Below, one piece after another: positions 16,741 to 24,704 of a stretch of 64,000 nucleotides of DNA. The stretch is from Dactylosporangium fulvum (GTDB lineage: Bacteria > Actinomycetota > Actinomycetes > Mycobacteriales > Micromonosporaceae): positions 6,596,501-6,660,500 of the forward strand of contig NZ_CP073720.1 in NCBI RefSeq assembly GCF_025137375.1. The letters are read 5' to 3'. Made by a program: the position numbers and the translations under genes. The notes beneath the pieces were generated by a model. The model worked only from the letters and a program-made list of their open reading frames with translations. It did no database searches and had not been told where the DNA came from. Every line of letters begins with the position of its first letter. The first letter of the stretch is position 1.

Positions 16741-18357
16741 ATGAGCTCGTCGACACCGCATACGCAGGTGCTCGTGGTCGGAGCCGGCGTCGTGGGCGCG
16801 GTCCTCGCACTGGAGCTCGCGCACCACGGCGTGCGCAGCGTCGTGGTCGAACGCTCGCTCACCCCGCCCCGCCATCCGGATCTGGACCTGCTCACCGGCC
16901 GCAGCATGGAGCTGCTGCGGCGCCTCGGGCTGGCCGCGGTGATCCGCGAGCACGGCGTCGACCCGGACTCCCCCAGCGACTTCGAGTGGCGGCAGGGGCT
17001 GGACCAGCCGCCGGTGCTGATCTCCCACTATCCGTCGGTCAACCAGCTGCGCGGCCGGTACGCCCAGGTCAACGACGGCACCGCCCCCGTCGAGCTGCAC
17101 CACCGCGTGCCCGGCGCGCTGCTCGCCACGCAGTTACGCGACGCGTTACGCGGCCACCCACTGGTCGACCTGCGCGAGGGCTGGACCTTCACCGGCCTGC
17201 GCGTCGAGGAGGACGGGGTCGGTGTGCAGCTCCTCGAGGTGCGCACCGGCCAGCGGCACACCGTCACGGCGCGGTACGTCGCCGGCTGCGACGGCGCGCA
17301 GAGCACGGTGCGGCGCTGCCTCGACGTGCCGATGGAGCAGCTGGGACCGGCGGCGCCGCACTGCTCCGTCTACTTCCGCACCGAGGACCCCCACCTGCAC
17401 CCGCGCGGGCGGGCGCTGTCGACGATCGTCGTCGGCGGCCTGACACTCGTCTCGCGCAGCGACCGCAACAGCTGGGTCGGGCACCTCCCGATCGCCTCCG
17501 ACGATCCGATCACCACCGACCCGGTGGCGATGCTGCGCAGCCGGCTCGGCAGCGGGCTGGCCACGCCGGAGGTTCTCGGGGTGACGCAGTGGGACGACTC
17601 GCTCGCGGTCGCCGGCACGTATCGGCGCAGGCGGGTCTTCCTCGTCGGTGAGGCCGCGCACCGGTTCCACCCGGTCAGCGACAACGTGGACACGAGCATC
17701 GGCGACGCCGTCGACCTGGGCTGGAAGCTCGCCGCCGTGGTGAACGGCTGGGGCGGCCCCGGCCTGCTCGCCAGCTACGAGCTGGAGCGCCGGCCGCGGG
17801 CGCTGATGGACCGGGAACTGCTGGCGCGGTCGCTGGAGACGCGGCGCCGGTTCGGCCGGCTCGCCGCGGCCGGCGCCTCGCGCGAGTTCCTCGCCGGGGT
17901 GCTGCACCAGGAGACGCACCAGGTGGACACCATGGGCATCCAGTTCGGCGGCCGCTACGCCGCGTCGTCGGTGATCTGGTACGACCGCGGCACCCCGCCC
18001 GACCTCAACGGCCACCGGGTCAAGCCGACGACCTGGCCGGGTGGTCGCGCGCCGGCCGTCCGCCTGGCCGACGGTTCCCAGCTGTTCGACCACCTCGGCC
18101 GGGAGCTCACCCTGGTCGACCTGACCGACGGCGCGCTGGGCGGGCCGCTCGCGGCGGCGGCGAACCGGCGCGGGATCCCCGTGGCGCACCTGCCGGTCAC
18201 CGATCCGGCGGTACGCGCGTGCTGGGAGCGCCCGCTGGTGCTGGTCCGGCCGGACCACCACGTCGCCTGGCGGTCCGACAACTCCGTCGGCGACTGGGAC
18301 GCGGTCCTCGACCACGTCGTCGGCCGGGACGCGGGGCAGCTGGCAAAGACCACGTGA
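16741..18357 (+). CDS. FAD-dependent phenol-hydroxylase-like monooxygenase (TfdB type)
   Basis: A 538-residue flavoprotein hydroxylase. It has VVGAGVVGAVLALELAHHG for FAD, AGCDGAQSTVRR (DG motif), and LVGEAAHRFHPVSDNVDTS (about residues 301-319), followed by DAVDLGWKLAAVVNG. The family norm is GDAAHxxPPxGGxGxNT; here GD is GE and the glycine-rich part is SDNVDTS, which is unusual. The C-terminal thioredoxin-like domain ends with RPDHHVAWR, the typical phenol-hydroxylase tail. GGGGGAG lies just upstream of ATG 16741. It likely hydroxylates an aromatic or polyketide-like intermediate of the cluster; substrate unknown. Confidence 0.85.
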   Translation: MSSSTPHTQVLVVGAGVVGAVLALELAHHGVRSVVVERSLTPPRHPDLDLLTGRSMELLRRLGLAAVIREHGVDPDSPSDFEWRQGLDQPPVLISHYPSVNQLRGRYAQVNDGTAPVELHHRVPGALLATQLRDALRGHPLVDLREGWTFTGLRVEEDGVGVQLLEVRTGQRHTVTARYVAGCDGAQSTVRRCLDVPMEQLGPAAPHCSVYFRTEDPHLHPRGRALSTIVVGGLTLVSRSDRNSWVGHLPIASDDPITTDPVAMLRSRLGSGLATPEVLGVTQWDDSLAVAGTYRRRRVFLVGEAAHRFHPVSDNVDTSIGDAVDLGWKLAAVVNGWGGPGLLASYELERRPRALMDRELLARSLETRRRFGRLAAAGASREFLAGVLHQETHQVDTMGIQFGGRYAASSVIWYDRGTPPDLNGHRVKPTTWPGGRAPAVRLADGSQLFDHLGRELTLVDLTDGALGGPLAAAANRRGIPVAHLPVTDPAVRACWERPLVLVRPDHHVAWRSDNSVGDWDAVLDHVVGRDAGQLAKTT

Positions 18358-18432
18358 ATACGTCATGCCGTGGCGGCAGCCGCCCGGACAGTCTCGACCG
18401 TACGTAAGCGCCATCGACAAGGGGCCCGACCG

Positions 18433-19044
18433 ATGACTCTGACGATCATCAACACTCCGGAACTCGACAACACCGTCGTCGGACGGTGGCACCGGCGCCT
18501 GTCCGGCAACTCGTCGGCGAAACGCAGCCACTGGCGGACGAAGACCATCTACTTCCAGGCCGTGGCCAAGCTCGTCGAGACCCACCCCGGCGCCAACCTG
18601 ACCTGGAAGAGCATCGTCGACGCCGCCTCGCCGCGGGGCAGCCGCAGCACGTTCTACGAGGTCGCCGGCGCGCATGCCCGCCACCCCCTCATCGACGACC
18701 TCATCCGCGACGGCCGGACCGACTCGATCCAGCTCGCGCTCGTGTACCAGCGCAACGACGCCGTGGCACAGCTGGTCGACGAGACGAAGGTATGGTCATA
18801 CTGGCCGTTCCGCGAGCGCCTGCTGGCCTCGCTGACCTCCGCGCCGCACCCGCCGCACGCGATGGAGGAGGCGCTGGCCCACTCCCTCGCCGCCTGGGCG
18901 AAGCACCACCCCCGCCTGGCCGCGGCCCAGGACCACACCCCGCCGATCTGCACGGTCGAGGACCTGGTGGTCGTGATGAACGGCCGCCTGGCCGCGATGC
19001 GTGCCGCGGTCCTGCTGGCCGAGCGCATCCGCCGGGCGGTCTGA
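18433..19044 (+). CDS. TetR-like transcriptional regulator
   Basis: A 203-residue protein starting at ATG 18433, with AAGGGG about 8 nt upstream. The helix-turn-helix region is near residues 49-80 (NLTWKSIVDAASPRGSRSTF), matching the TetR pattern in which the recognition helix ends with TFY. The rest is alpha-helical and has no recognisable ligand signature. It is the last rightward gene of the cluster and is followed by a strong hairpin at 19055. It is probably a local repressor; which gene it controls is not visible. Confidence 0.65.
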   Translation: MTLTIINTPELDNTVVGRWHRRLSGNSSAKRSHWRTKTIYFQAVAKLVETHPGANLTWKSIVDAASPRGSRSTFYEVAGAHARHPLIDDLIRDGRTDSIQLALVYQRNDAVAQLVDETKVWSYWPFRERLLASLTSAPHPPHAMEEALAHSLAAWAKHHPRLAAAQDHTPPICTVEDLVVVMNGRLAAMRAAVLLAERIRRAV

Positions 19045-19054
19045 CCCCACCACC

Positions 19055-19090
19055 CGGCGCGATGCCCGCCGCGCAGCGGGCATCGCGCCG
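19055..19090. terminator. 15-bp hairpin after the TetR-like gene
   Basis: Arms 19055-19069 and 19076-19090 are perfect complements around the 6-nt loop cgcgca. It lies 10 bp after the stop of the TetR-like gene. There is no T-run, which is common for high-GC terminators. Confidence 0.75.
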
Positions 19091-19111
19091 CCGTTCTTCG
19101 ACCGGCCCCAT

Positions 19112-19193
19112 GCGCGGCTCACCGAGGCCGGGTCGTCCCAATCTGGCGCGGCGAGCAGTGCAGGACCACCGCCCCGGCCTCGGTGAGCCGCGC
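19112..19193. repeat. 20-bp perfect inverted repeat between convergent genes
   Basis: Arms 19112-19131 and 19174-19193 are identical inverted copies (GCGCGGCTCACCGAGGCCGG) with a 42-bp spacer. It sits between the convergent TetR-like and thioredoxin genes. It may act as a second terminator, or be a remnant of a small element. Confidence 0.7.
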
Positions 19194-19254
19194 TGGTCGT
19201 CACAGCGGCGGGCCGCCTCGACCACCAACCGCCCGGACGCTGCGTGCCCGGCGG

Positions 19255-19572
19255 TCACAGGGCGCTGTCGATCTGCTCCTTCAGCTTGGACTTCGGGCGG
19301 GCGCCGACGATCTGGGAGACCAGCTCGCCGCCGCGGAACAGGCTCAGTGTGGGCATCGACAGCACGCCGTATCTGCGGACCGTCTCCGGGTTGTGGTCGG
19401 CGTCGAGCTTGACGATCCGTGCCCGACCCTCGTATTCGGCCGCGAGTTCCTCCAGCACCGGCGCGATGCGATGGCAGGGCGGGCACCACTCGGCCCAGAA
19501 GTCGACCAGCACGGGCAGGTCGCTGCCGAGGACCTCGGTGGCGAAGGTGGCGTCAGTCACGTCGGTGGTCAT
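19255..19572 (-). CDS. Thioredoxin with a WCPPC active site
   Basis: A 105-residue thioredoxin-fold protein. The active site reads FWAEWCPPCHRIAP, with Pro-Pro instead of the classical Gly-Pro, and the cis-proline loop is SMPTLSLF. The ATG at 19572 is preferred over the GTG three bases upstream because GAGGAG lies about 7 nt upstream of it. Its first 20 bp overlap the end of the MerR-type gene, so the two are probably translated together. A role as a cytosolic disulfide reductase controlled by the redox-type regulator is an inference. Confidence 0.9.
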   Translation of the reverse strand: MTTDVTDATFATEVLGSDLPVLVDFWAEWCPPCHRIAPVLEELAAEYEGRARIVKLDADHNPETVRRYGVLSMPTLSLFRGGELVSQIVGARPKSKLKEQIDSAL

Positions 19573-19933
19573 CACTCATCTCCTCGTCGAGCGCCTGGGC
19601 GAGCTCGTGTCGCACGGTGTTGCGGACCGCCTGGAGATGGGCGATGCAGGCATCGAGGTCGGCCAGCTTCCGGCTCAGGACCTCGATCGACCCCGGGCAG
19701 TGGGCGCCCGAGGCGCGACCCGAGCGCAGGCACTCGACGAAGGGGCGCGTCTCCTCGAGGTTGAAGCCGATCTCCAGCAGGGAACGGATCTCCCGCACCA
19801 GCCGGAGGTCGACCTCGTCGTAGTCGCGATAGCCGTTGGTCGTCCGGCGGGCCCGGATGAGGCCGTGCTGCTCGTAGTAGCGCAGCGCACGGGTGCTCGT
19901 GCCCGCCCGCTCCGCCAGCTCTCCGATCCGCAT
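19553..19933 (-). CDS. MerR-family transcriptional regulator
   Basis: A 126-residue MerR-type regulator starting at ATG 19933. The winged helix is MRIGELAERAGTSTRALRYY followed by EQHGLI and NGYRDYDE, all typical. A dimerising helix follows, with a single Cys in SGAHCPG, so metal sensing by a Cys pair is unlikely. It overlaps the thioredoxin gene by 20 bp. A palindrome just upstream at 19949 is the expected self-operator position. Confidence 0.88.
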   Translation of the reverse strand: MRIGELAERAGTSTRALRYYEQHGLIRARRTTNGYRDYDEVDLRLVREIRSLLEIGFNLEETRPFVECLRSGRASGAHCPGSIEVLSRKLADLDACIAHLQAVRNTVRHELAQALDEEMSDDHRRD

Positions 19934-19948
19934 GACGCCAACCGTAAA

Positions 19949-19968
19949 CGTTGACGCCGACGTCAACG
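19949..19968 (-). promoter_or_regulatory. Palindromic candidate MerR operator
   Basis: CGTTGACG and CGTCAACG (8-bp arms, 4-bp spacer) lie 15 bp upstream of the merR start. Dyads inside the promoter are the usual site for this family. TTGACG on the minus strand could be the -35 element; a clear -10 is not seen. Confidence 0.5.
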
Positions 19969-20489
19969 CCAGCCCGACCGGCGGCGGCACACCGCGACGG
20001 TCACGCCGGCGGCAGGCCCTCGATCCGGCGGGCGTGCTCGATCATCCCCGGTCGGTGGCGAGCCAGAGCCCGCAGGGTGCGGGCGGCCCCGGCACTCCCG
20101 CTCCACCTGCTTCAGCCCCATTTTCCCCCTCTGCCCCGAGTGCGTGAATAAGCGCGAAGTGGTCCCCAAGGCCCTGATCTGCCGCCCTCGCCAACCGGTC
20201 GGCCCTTGCAGTCCGGTTGCGCGATGCGGAAGGCTGAACGACAGGGCAGGCGGCCTCGACCGGAGGAGGGGCCGGTCGAGGCCATGCGGCCCCCATCAGA
20301 TGGTGACGAACTGAGCGCGATCACACGCACGGAGCTCAGTCATCGGCTGATCACCGTCCGGGCCGCGATGTCACAACCTCGAGCACGAGGACATGGCGAC
20401 GATGGCCGGCTTCACCGTGGACCCACCGGGATGAAACCGGATGAAACGGGGTAGCCGCTCATTCTCCGTCAACCTGGGAGGTCGCCGAC
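19969..20489. other. Gene-free stretch with one hairpin
   Basis: I see no convincing gene in these 521 bp. A perfect 12-bp inverted repeat with an 8-nt loop lies at 20252-20263 and 20272-20283. The rest shows no tRNA or clear promoter. The last bases hold the GGGAGG Shine-Dalgarno of the next gene. Confidence 0.5.
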
Positions 20490-21866
20490 ATGGCCGGCTA
20501 CCCTGCCGCGCAGCCCGCGCGCGCCACCGTCACCGTTCACTGGTCGATCCTCGGACCCGCTCTCGTCGCCGCGCTGGGCGGCTTCCTGTTCGGTTACGAC
20601 ACCGGCGTCATCTCCGCCGCCCTGCTGTACCTCGCCCCCGCGTTCAACCTGTCCAGCGGCCAGCAGGAGGTGGTTGTCGCCTCGCTGCTGCTCGGCGCGA
20701 TCGTCGGGGTCGTCAGCGGCGGCCCGCTCGTCGACCGGTTCGGCCGGCGGCGGCTGCTCATCGTGTCCGCGGCGGTGTTCTGCGCCGGCGCGCTCGTCGC
20801 CGCGCTCACCCCGAACGCGGTGGTGCTCATCGCCGCCCGGTTCGTGCTCGGCCTCGCGATCGGCACGTCGTCGCTGGTCGTGCCGACGTACATCGCGGAG
20901 ATGGCGCCGCGGGAGACACGCGGCCGGCTGGTGTCCCTGCAACAGCTGATGATCACGGTCGGCATCTTCGTGTCGTACCTCGTGGGCTTCGCCTTCTCGC
21001 CGAGCCACGGCTGGCGGTGGATGCTGGGCCTGGCCGCGGTCCCGGCCGCCGTGATGCTCCTCGGCCTGCTCGGCCTGGCGGAGAGCCCGCGCTGGCTGCT
21101 GTCCCGCGGCCGGGAGGACGAGGCCCGCGCGGTCATGCTCCGTTCACGCAGCCCGAGCGAGGCCGACGAGGAGCTGGCCGAGATGCGGGCCGTCACCGCC
21201 ACCGAGCGCGGCATGACGATCCGCGACGTCTTCGGCCGGCAGCTGCGCCCGGCGGTCCTGCTCGGCGTCGCGGTCGCCGCGACCAACCAGCTCGTCGGCG
21301 TCAACGCGGTCATCTACTACACCCCGACGCTGCTGACCCGCGCCGGGTTCGGCGACACGGCGGCACTCGTGTCGACGGTCGGCATCGGCCTGGTCAACAT
21401 GCTCGTCACGATCGGCGCGCTCCTCGTCATCGACCGGATCGGCCGGCGGCCGCTGCTGCTGGGTGGCACCGCGATCGTCGTCGTCAGCCTGGTGGCACTC
21501 GGCGCGCTGTACCTGCTGCCCAGCCAGACCGGCGTGGTCGGGGTCCTGCTGGTGGCGGTCCTGTGCGTGTACATCGCCGCGTTCGCCGCCAGCCTCGGCC
21601 TCGGCATCTGGCTCATCAACAGCGAGATCTTCCCGACCGCGGTGCGCGGCAAGGCGGCGAGCGCCGGCACGGTCACCCACTGGACGCTCGACTTCCTGAT
21701 CTCCCTGACCGTCCTCACGACGATCGCGCTGTTGAGCGCCACCGGCCTGTTCTGGCTCTACGCGGTCTTCGGCGTGATCGGCCTGCTGTACCTCCACCGC
21801 CACCTGCCCGAGACGAAGGGCCGGTCGCTGGAGGACATCGAGCACAAGCTGCGCGGCGCGCGCTGA
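20490..21866 (+). CDS. MFS sugar porter (proton-symport type)
   Basis: A 458-residue, 12-helix transporter of the sugar porter family. It has GGFLFGYDTGVISAALLYL in helix 1, DRFGRRRLL in the first loop, ESPRWLLSRGR between halves, QLVGVNAVIYYTP (the sugar-contacting helix 7), DRIGRRPLLLGG, and PETKGRSLEDIE at the C-terminus; these are all hallmark signatures. It probably imports a monosaccharide such as glucose, xylose or arabinose by H+ symport. GGGAGG lies 9 nt before ATG 20490. It stands alone, with no kinase or isomerase beside it. Confidence 0.92.
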   Translation: MAGYPAAQPARATVTVHWSILGPALVAALGGFLFGYDTGVISAALLYLAPAFNLSSGQQEVVVASLLLGAIVGVVSGGPLVDRFGRRRLLIVSAAVFCAGALVAALTPNAVVLIAARFVLGLAIGTSSLVVPTYIAEMAPRETRGRLVSLQQLMITVGIFVSYLVGFAFSPSHGWRWMLGLAAVPAAVMLLGLLGLAESPRWLLSRGREDEARAVMLRSRSPSEADEELAEMRAVTATERGMTIRDVFGRQLRPAVLLGVAVAATNQLVGVNAVIYYTPTLLTRAGFGDTAALVSTVGIGLVNMLVTIGALLVIDRIGRRPLLLGGTAIVVVSLVALGALYLLPSQTGVVGVLLVAVLCVYIAAFAASLGLGIWLINSEIFPTAVRGKAASAGTVTHWTLDFLISLTVLTTIALLSATGLFWLYAVFGVIGLLYLHRHLPETKGRSLEDIEHKLRGAR

Positions 21867-22052
21867 TTTTCGATTGCCGCCGGCGCCGATGGTTGAGATC
21901 GTGAATGCGGCCCCGGCGGCTTCAGAAGCCAAGCGCCGTCGCAGGTGACGCACTGGCGATCACACCACGCTCGTACACCTGCCATCACTGGCGTCCGATC
22001 CCTTCACATCGGATCCGCTACGGGGCCACCCCACATCCTCCGGAGGTGTCCC

Positions 22053-22895
22053 ATCACGACGAACCACGTCATCGTGCGCAGCACGCACCGGGGCCTGCGC
22101 TACGTCGACGGCCGCTTCGACGCCCTGCTCGAGCCCGGGCGGTACGAGTTGCCGTCGCGCCGTTTCGGCCGGTCCCACGCGGCCGTCGAGATCGTGCAGG
22201 TCGACATGCGGCAGCGGGAGTTCACGATCAAGGGCCAGGAGATCCTCACCGCCGACAAGGTCGCGGTACGGGTCAGCATCATCACGCAGTACCGCGTGAC
22301 GGACCCCGTCGCCGCCGTCGAGCGTGTCGAGACGTACGAGGACCGCCTCTACAGCGACGTCCAGCTGGCCGCCCGCCGCTCGCTCGCGTCCATGACGCTC
22401 GAGGCCATCCTGACCAACCGCAACCAGCTCAGCGAGGACATCCTGCGTGACGTCGAGACGGTCGCCAGCGGCTACGGCGTGGAGATCCTCCGTGCCGACG
22501 TCAAGGACCTGGCGTTCCCCGGCAACCTGCAGGACATCATGAACCGCGTCCTGGCCGCCGAGCGGCTCGCCGAGGCGCAGCTCGTCGAGGCCCGCACGAA
22601 GTCGGAGCGGGAGGCGCTGGAGGCGACGTCGCGGGCCGACGCGGAGCGGGTGGCCGCGCAGGCACGCGCCGACACGACCCGGCTGGCCGCCGAGGCGGAC
22701 GCCGCGGCGAAGCGGATCCGGGCCGACGCGGACGTCGACGCGCTGCAGCGGCTGTCGGCCGCGGCCGCCGCCTACGCCGAGCACCCCGCTCTGCTGCGCC
22801 TGCGGGAGCTGGAGACGCTGGGCGCGCTCGGCGGCAACTCCGGCGCCCGGCTGTACATCGGCTTCGACAAGCACAGCGACGGCCTGTCCGACTGA
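22053..22895 (+). CDS. SPFH/band-7 (slipin-like) membrane-associated protein
   Basis: A 280-residue protein with a prohibitin-like domain: RGLRYVDGRFDALLEPGRYE at the start, DMRQREFTIKGQEILTADKV, and VSIITQYRVTDPVAAVE. It is followed by an alanine-rich coiled coil (about residues 165-235). Members scaffold membrane microdomains. The start is a problem: the best Shine-Dalgarno (GGAGG, 22042-22046) points to ATC 22053, where homologous reading would give a start of the form (M)TTNHVIVR. The only nearby GTG is at 22074, 27 nt from GGAGG, and ATG 21945 gives a long non-conserved leader. No N-terminal membrane helix is seen. Confidence 0.75.
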   Translation: MTTNHVIVRSTHRGLRYVDGRFDALLEPGRYELPSRRFGRSHAAVEIVQVDMRQREFTIKGQEILTADKVAVRVSIITQYRVTDPVAAVERVETYEDRLYSDVQLAARRSLASMTLEAILTNRNQLSEDILRDVETVASGYGVEILRADVKDLAFPGNLQDIMNRVLAAERLAEAQLVEARTKSEREALEATSRADAERVAAQARADTTRLAAEADAAAKRIRADADVDALQRLSAAAAAYAEHPALLRLRELETLGALGGNSGARLYIGFDKHSDGLSD

Positions 22896-22905
22896 GGCGG
22901 CTTTC

Positions 22906-24609
22906 TCAGCAGACCTCCCGGCGGACGATCTCCGCCGGGATCCGCTCCTCCTCCTCGTGGATGTAGACGCCGCCGCGCAGCAGCGAGACGACCGCGCCGA
23001 GGAGCGCGAGCGCGGTGGCGAGCACGAACACCACCACGAGGCCGTCGTGGAACGGCCCGGCCAGCAGCTTGGGCAGGAACGTGCGGCTGGTCAGCGTGGC
23101 GACCGTCGTCGGCGGCAGCTGGCCGAGCACACCGGCGGCGGACAGCAGCACCGCCAGCGGGTTGATGCCGAGGAACGCGGCGAACATCAGCTGGACCGGC
23201 GGCACGGCCGCCACCGCCTCGACCGCGTGCGTCGGCACGCCCTGCGCGGTCAGCTCGGTCCGCAGCGTGTCCGGCAACGACCGGGACAGGCCGGCGACCA
23301 GCAGCGAGAAGAACACCCCGATGGACAGCACCATGCCGGTGTTCTGGAAGGTCGCCCGGATGCCGGAGGCGGCGCCCCGCTCGGCGGCCGGCACCGAGTT
23401 CATCACGGCGCTGGTGTTCGGGGCGGAGAACAGCCCGGAGCCGATCCCGTTGACGGCCAGCAGCACCGCGAACGCCGGGTAGTCGAAGTCGACCGGGAGC
23501 AGCAGCAGGCCGATGAAACTCGCGGCCATGACGAGCAGCCCGCCGGTGGCGAACAGCCGTGCGCCGTACCGGTCGGAGAGGTGGCCCGACACCGGCCCGG
23601 CGACCACAAACCCGATCGTCAGCGGCAGCAGGTAGATGCCGGCCCACAGCGGGGTCGCGCTGAACTCGTAGCCGTGCAGCGGCAGCCAGATGCCCTGCAG
23701 CCAGATGATGAGCATGAACTGCAGCCCGCCGCGCGCGACCGCGTTGAGCAACGTCGCCACATTGCCGGCCCAGAACGCCTGGATCCGGAACAGCCGCAGG
23801 TTGAACATCGGGTCGCGGACCCGGGTCTCGATCACGCAGAAGGCGGCGAGCAGCAGCACGCCCAGGGCCAGCCCGCCGACGACCCAGGGGTTGGTCCAGC
23901 CCTCGGTGTGCCCGCGGTACGGCTGGATCCCGTACGTCACCGCGGCCAGCACCGTCGTCAGGCCGACCGCGAAGGTGAGGTTGCCCCACCAGTCGATGCA
24001 CACGTCCTGCCGCGGGGAGACGGTCTCGTGCAGGTTCCGGTAGGACCACCACGTGCCTGCCCCGCCGACGACCACGCTCACCCAGAAGATCGCCTGCCAG
24101 TGCCAGGCGGAGAGCACGCCGCCGAGCACCAGCCCGAGGAACGTGCCGGCGAGCCCGGCGACCTGGTTCACGCCCAGTGCCGTGCCCCGCCGTCGCGGCG
24201 GGAACGCGTCGGTGATGATGGCCGTCGAGTTGGCCATCAGCATGGCGCCGCCGACGCCCTGGACGAGCCGCCAGCCGATCAGCCACAGCGCACCCGGCTC
24301 ACCCGACAGCGGGGTCAGTGCGAGCGCGACCGACGCGGCGGTGAACACCGCGAACCCGGCGTTGTAGATGCGCACCTTGCCGTACAGGTCGCCCAGCCGG
24401 CCGAGGCTGACCACCAGGACCGCGGTCACGAGCATGTAGCCCATCAGCATCCACAGCAGGTAGCTGACGTTGCCCCGGGCGAGCGGGTCGAGGTGGATGC
24501 CGTCGAAGATGGCCGGCAGCGAGATGATGACGATGGAGGCGTTGACGGTTGCCAGCAGCATGCCCACGGTGGTGTTCGACAGGACCGACCAGCCACTGCG
24601 TGCCGCCAT
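22906..24609 (-). CDS. DHA2-type MFS drug exporter (14 helices)
   Basis: A 567-residue transporter of the EmrB/QacA type. It has MLLATVNASIVIISLPAIFD at helix 1 and RLGDLYGKVRIYN in the helix 2-3 loop, and the long sequence agrees with 14 helices. GVNQVAGLAGTFLGLVLGG matches the antiporter motif C. The start chosen is ATG 24609, giving MAARSGWSVLSNTTVG. It is divergent from the siderophore-interacting protein gene 95 bp away, which could mean export of a siderophore or metal chelator. It is also a candidate exporter for the cluster at 5-19 kb, though four kb lie between. Confidence 0.9.
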   Translation of the reverse strand: MAARSGWSVLSNTTVGMLLATVNASIVIISLPAIFDGIHLDPLARGNVSYLLWMLMGYMLVTAVLVVSLGRLGDLYGKVRIYNAGFAVFTAASVALALTPLSGEPGALWLIGWRLVQGVGGAMLMANSTAIITDAFPPRRRGTALGVNQVAGLAGTFLGLVLGGVLSAWHWQAIFWVSVVVGGAGTWWSYRNLHETVSPRQDVCIDWWGNLTFAVGLTTVLAAVTYGIQPYRGHTEGWTNPWVVGGLALGVLLLAAFCVIETRVRDPMFNLRLFRIQAFWAGNVATLLNAVARGGLQFMLIIWLQGIWLPLHGYEFSATPLWAGIYLLPLTIGFVVAGPVSGHLSDRYGARLFATGGLLVMAASFIGLLLLPVDFDYPAFAVLLAVNGIGSGLFSAPNTSAVMNSVPAAERGAASGIRATFQNTGMVLSIGVFFSLLVAGLSRSLPDTLRTELTAQGVPTHAVEAVAAVPPVQLMFAAFLGINPLAVLLSAAGVLGQLPPTTVATLTSRTFLPKLLAGPFHDGLVVVFVLATALALLGAVVSLLRGGVYIHEEEERIPAEIVRREVC

Positions 24610-24626
24610 GCCCCTACTGTCCGCCT

Positions 24627-24653
24627 CCGCAGGCCGCCGCGGGTGGCCTGCGG
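24627..24653. promoter_or_regulatory. 9-bp inverted repeat between divergent MFS and SIP genes
   Basis: CCGCAGGCC (24627-24635) and GGCCTGCGG (24645-24653) form a perfect dyad with a 9-nt spacer in the shared intergenic region. It may be an operator. It does not resemble the iron box of IdeR/DmdR. Confidence 0.35.
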
Positions 24654-24704
24654 CGGGTGGTCGTGCGTGCGGCACGCCGCGGGCCGGGTCGTAGGCTGAT
24701 CAGC

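Noticed and set aside
13794..16907. 1037-residue frame opposite the large LuxR regulator
   Set aside because: Antisense shadow; the plus strand has clear Walker and LuxR motifs and proper codon use.
19969..20489. tRNA or riboswitch in the 521-bp gap
   Set aside because: No acceptor-stem pairing, T-loop GGTTCGA-type sequence or known riboswitch core was found by eye.
22906..24609. Assigning the MFS exporter to the aminohydroxybenzoate cluster
   Set aside because: It is several kb away, behind unrelated genes, and divergent from a siderophore reductase; kept only as a possibility.
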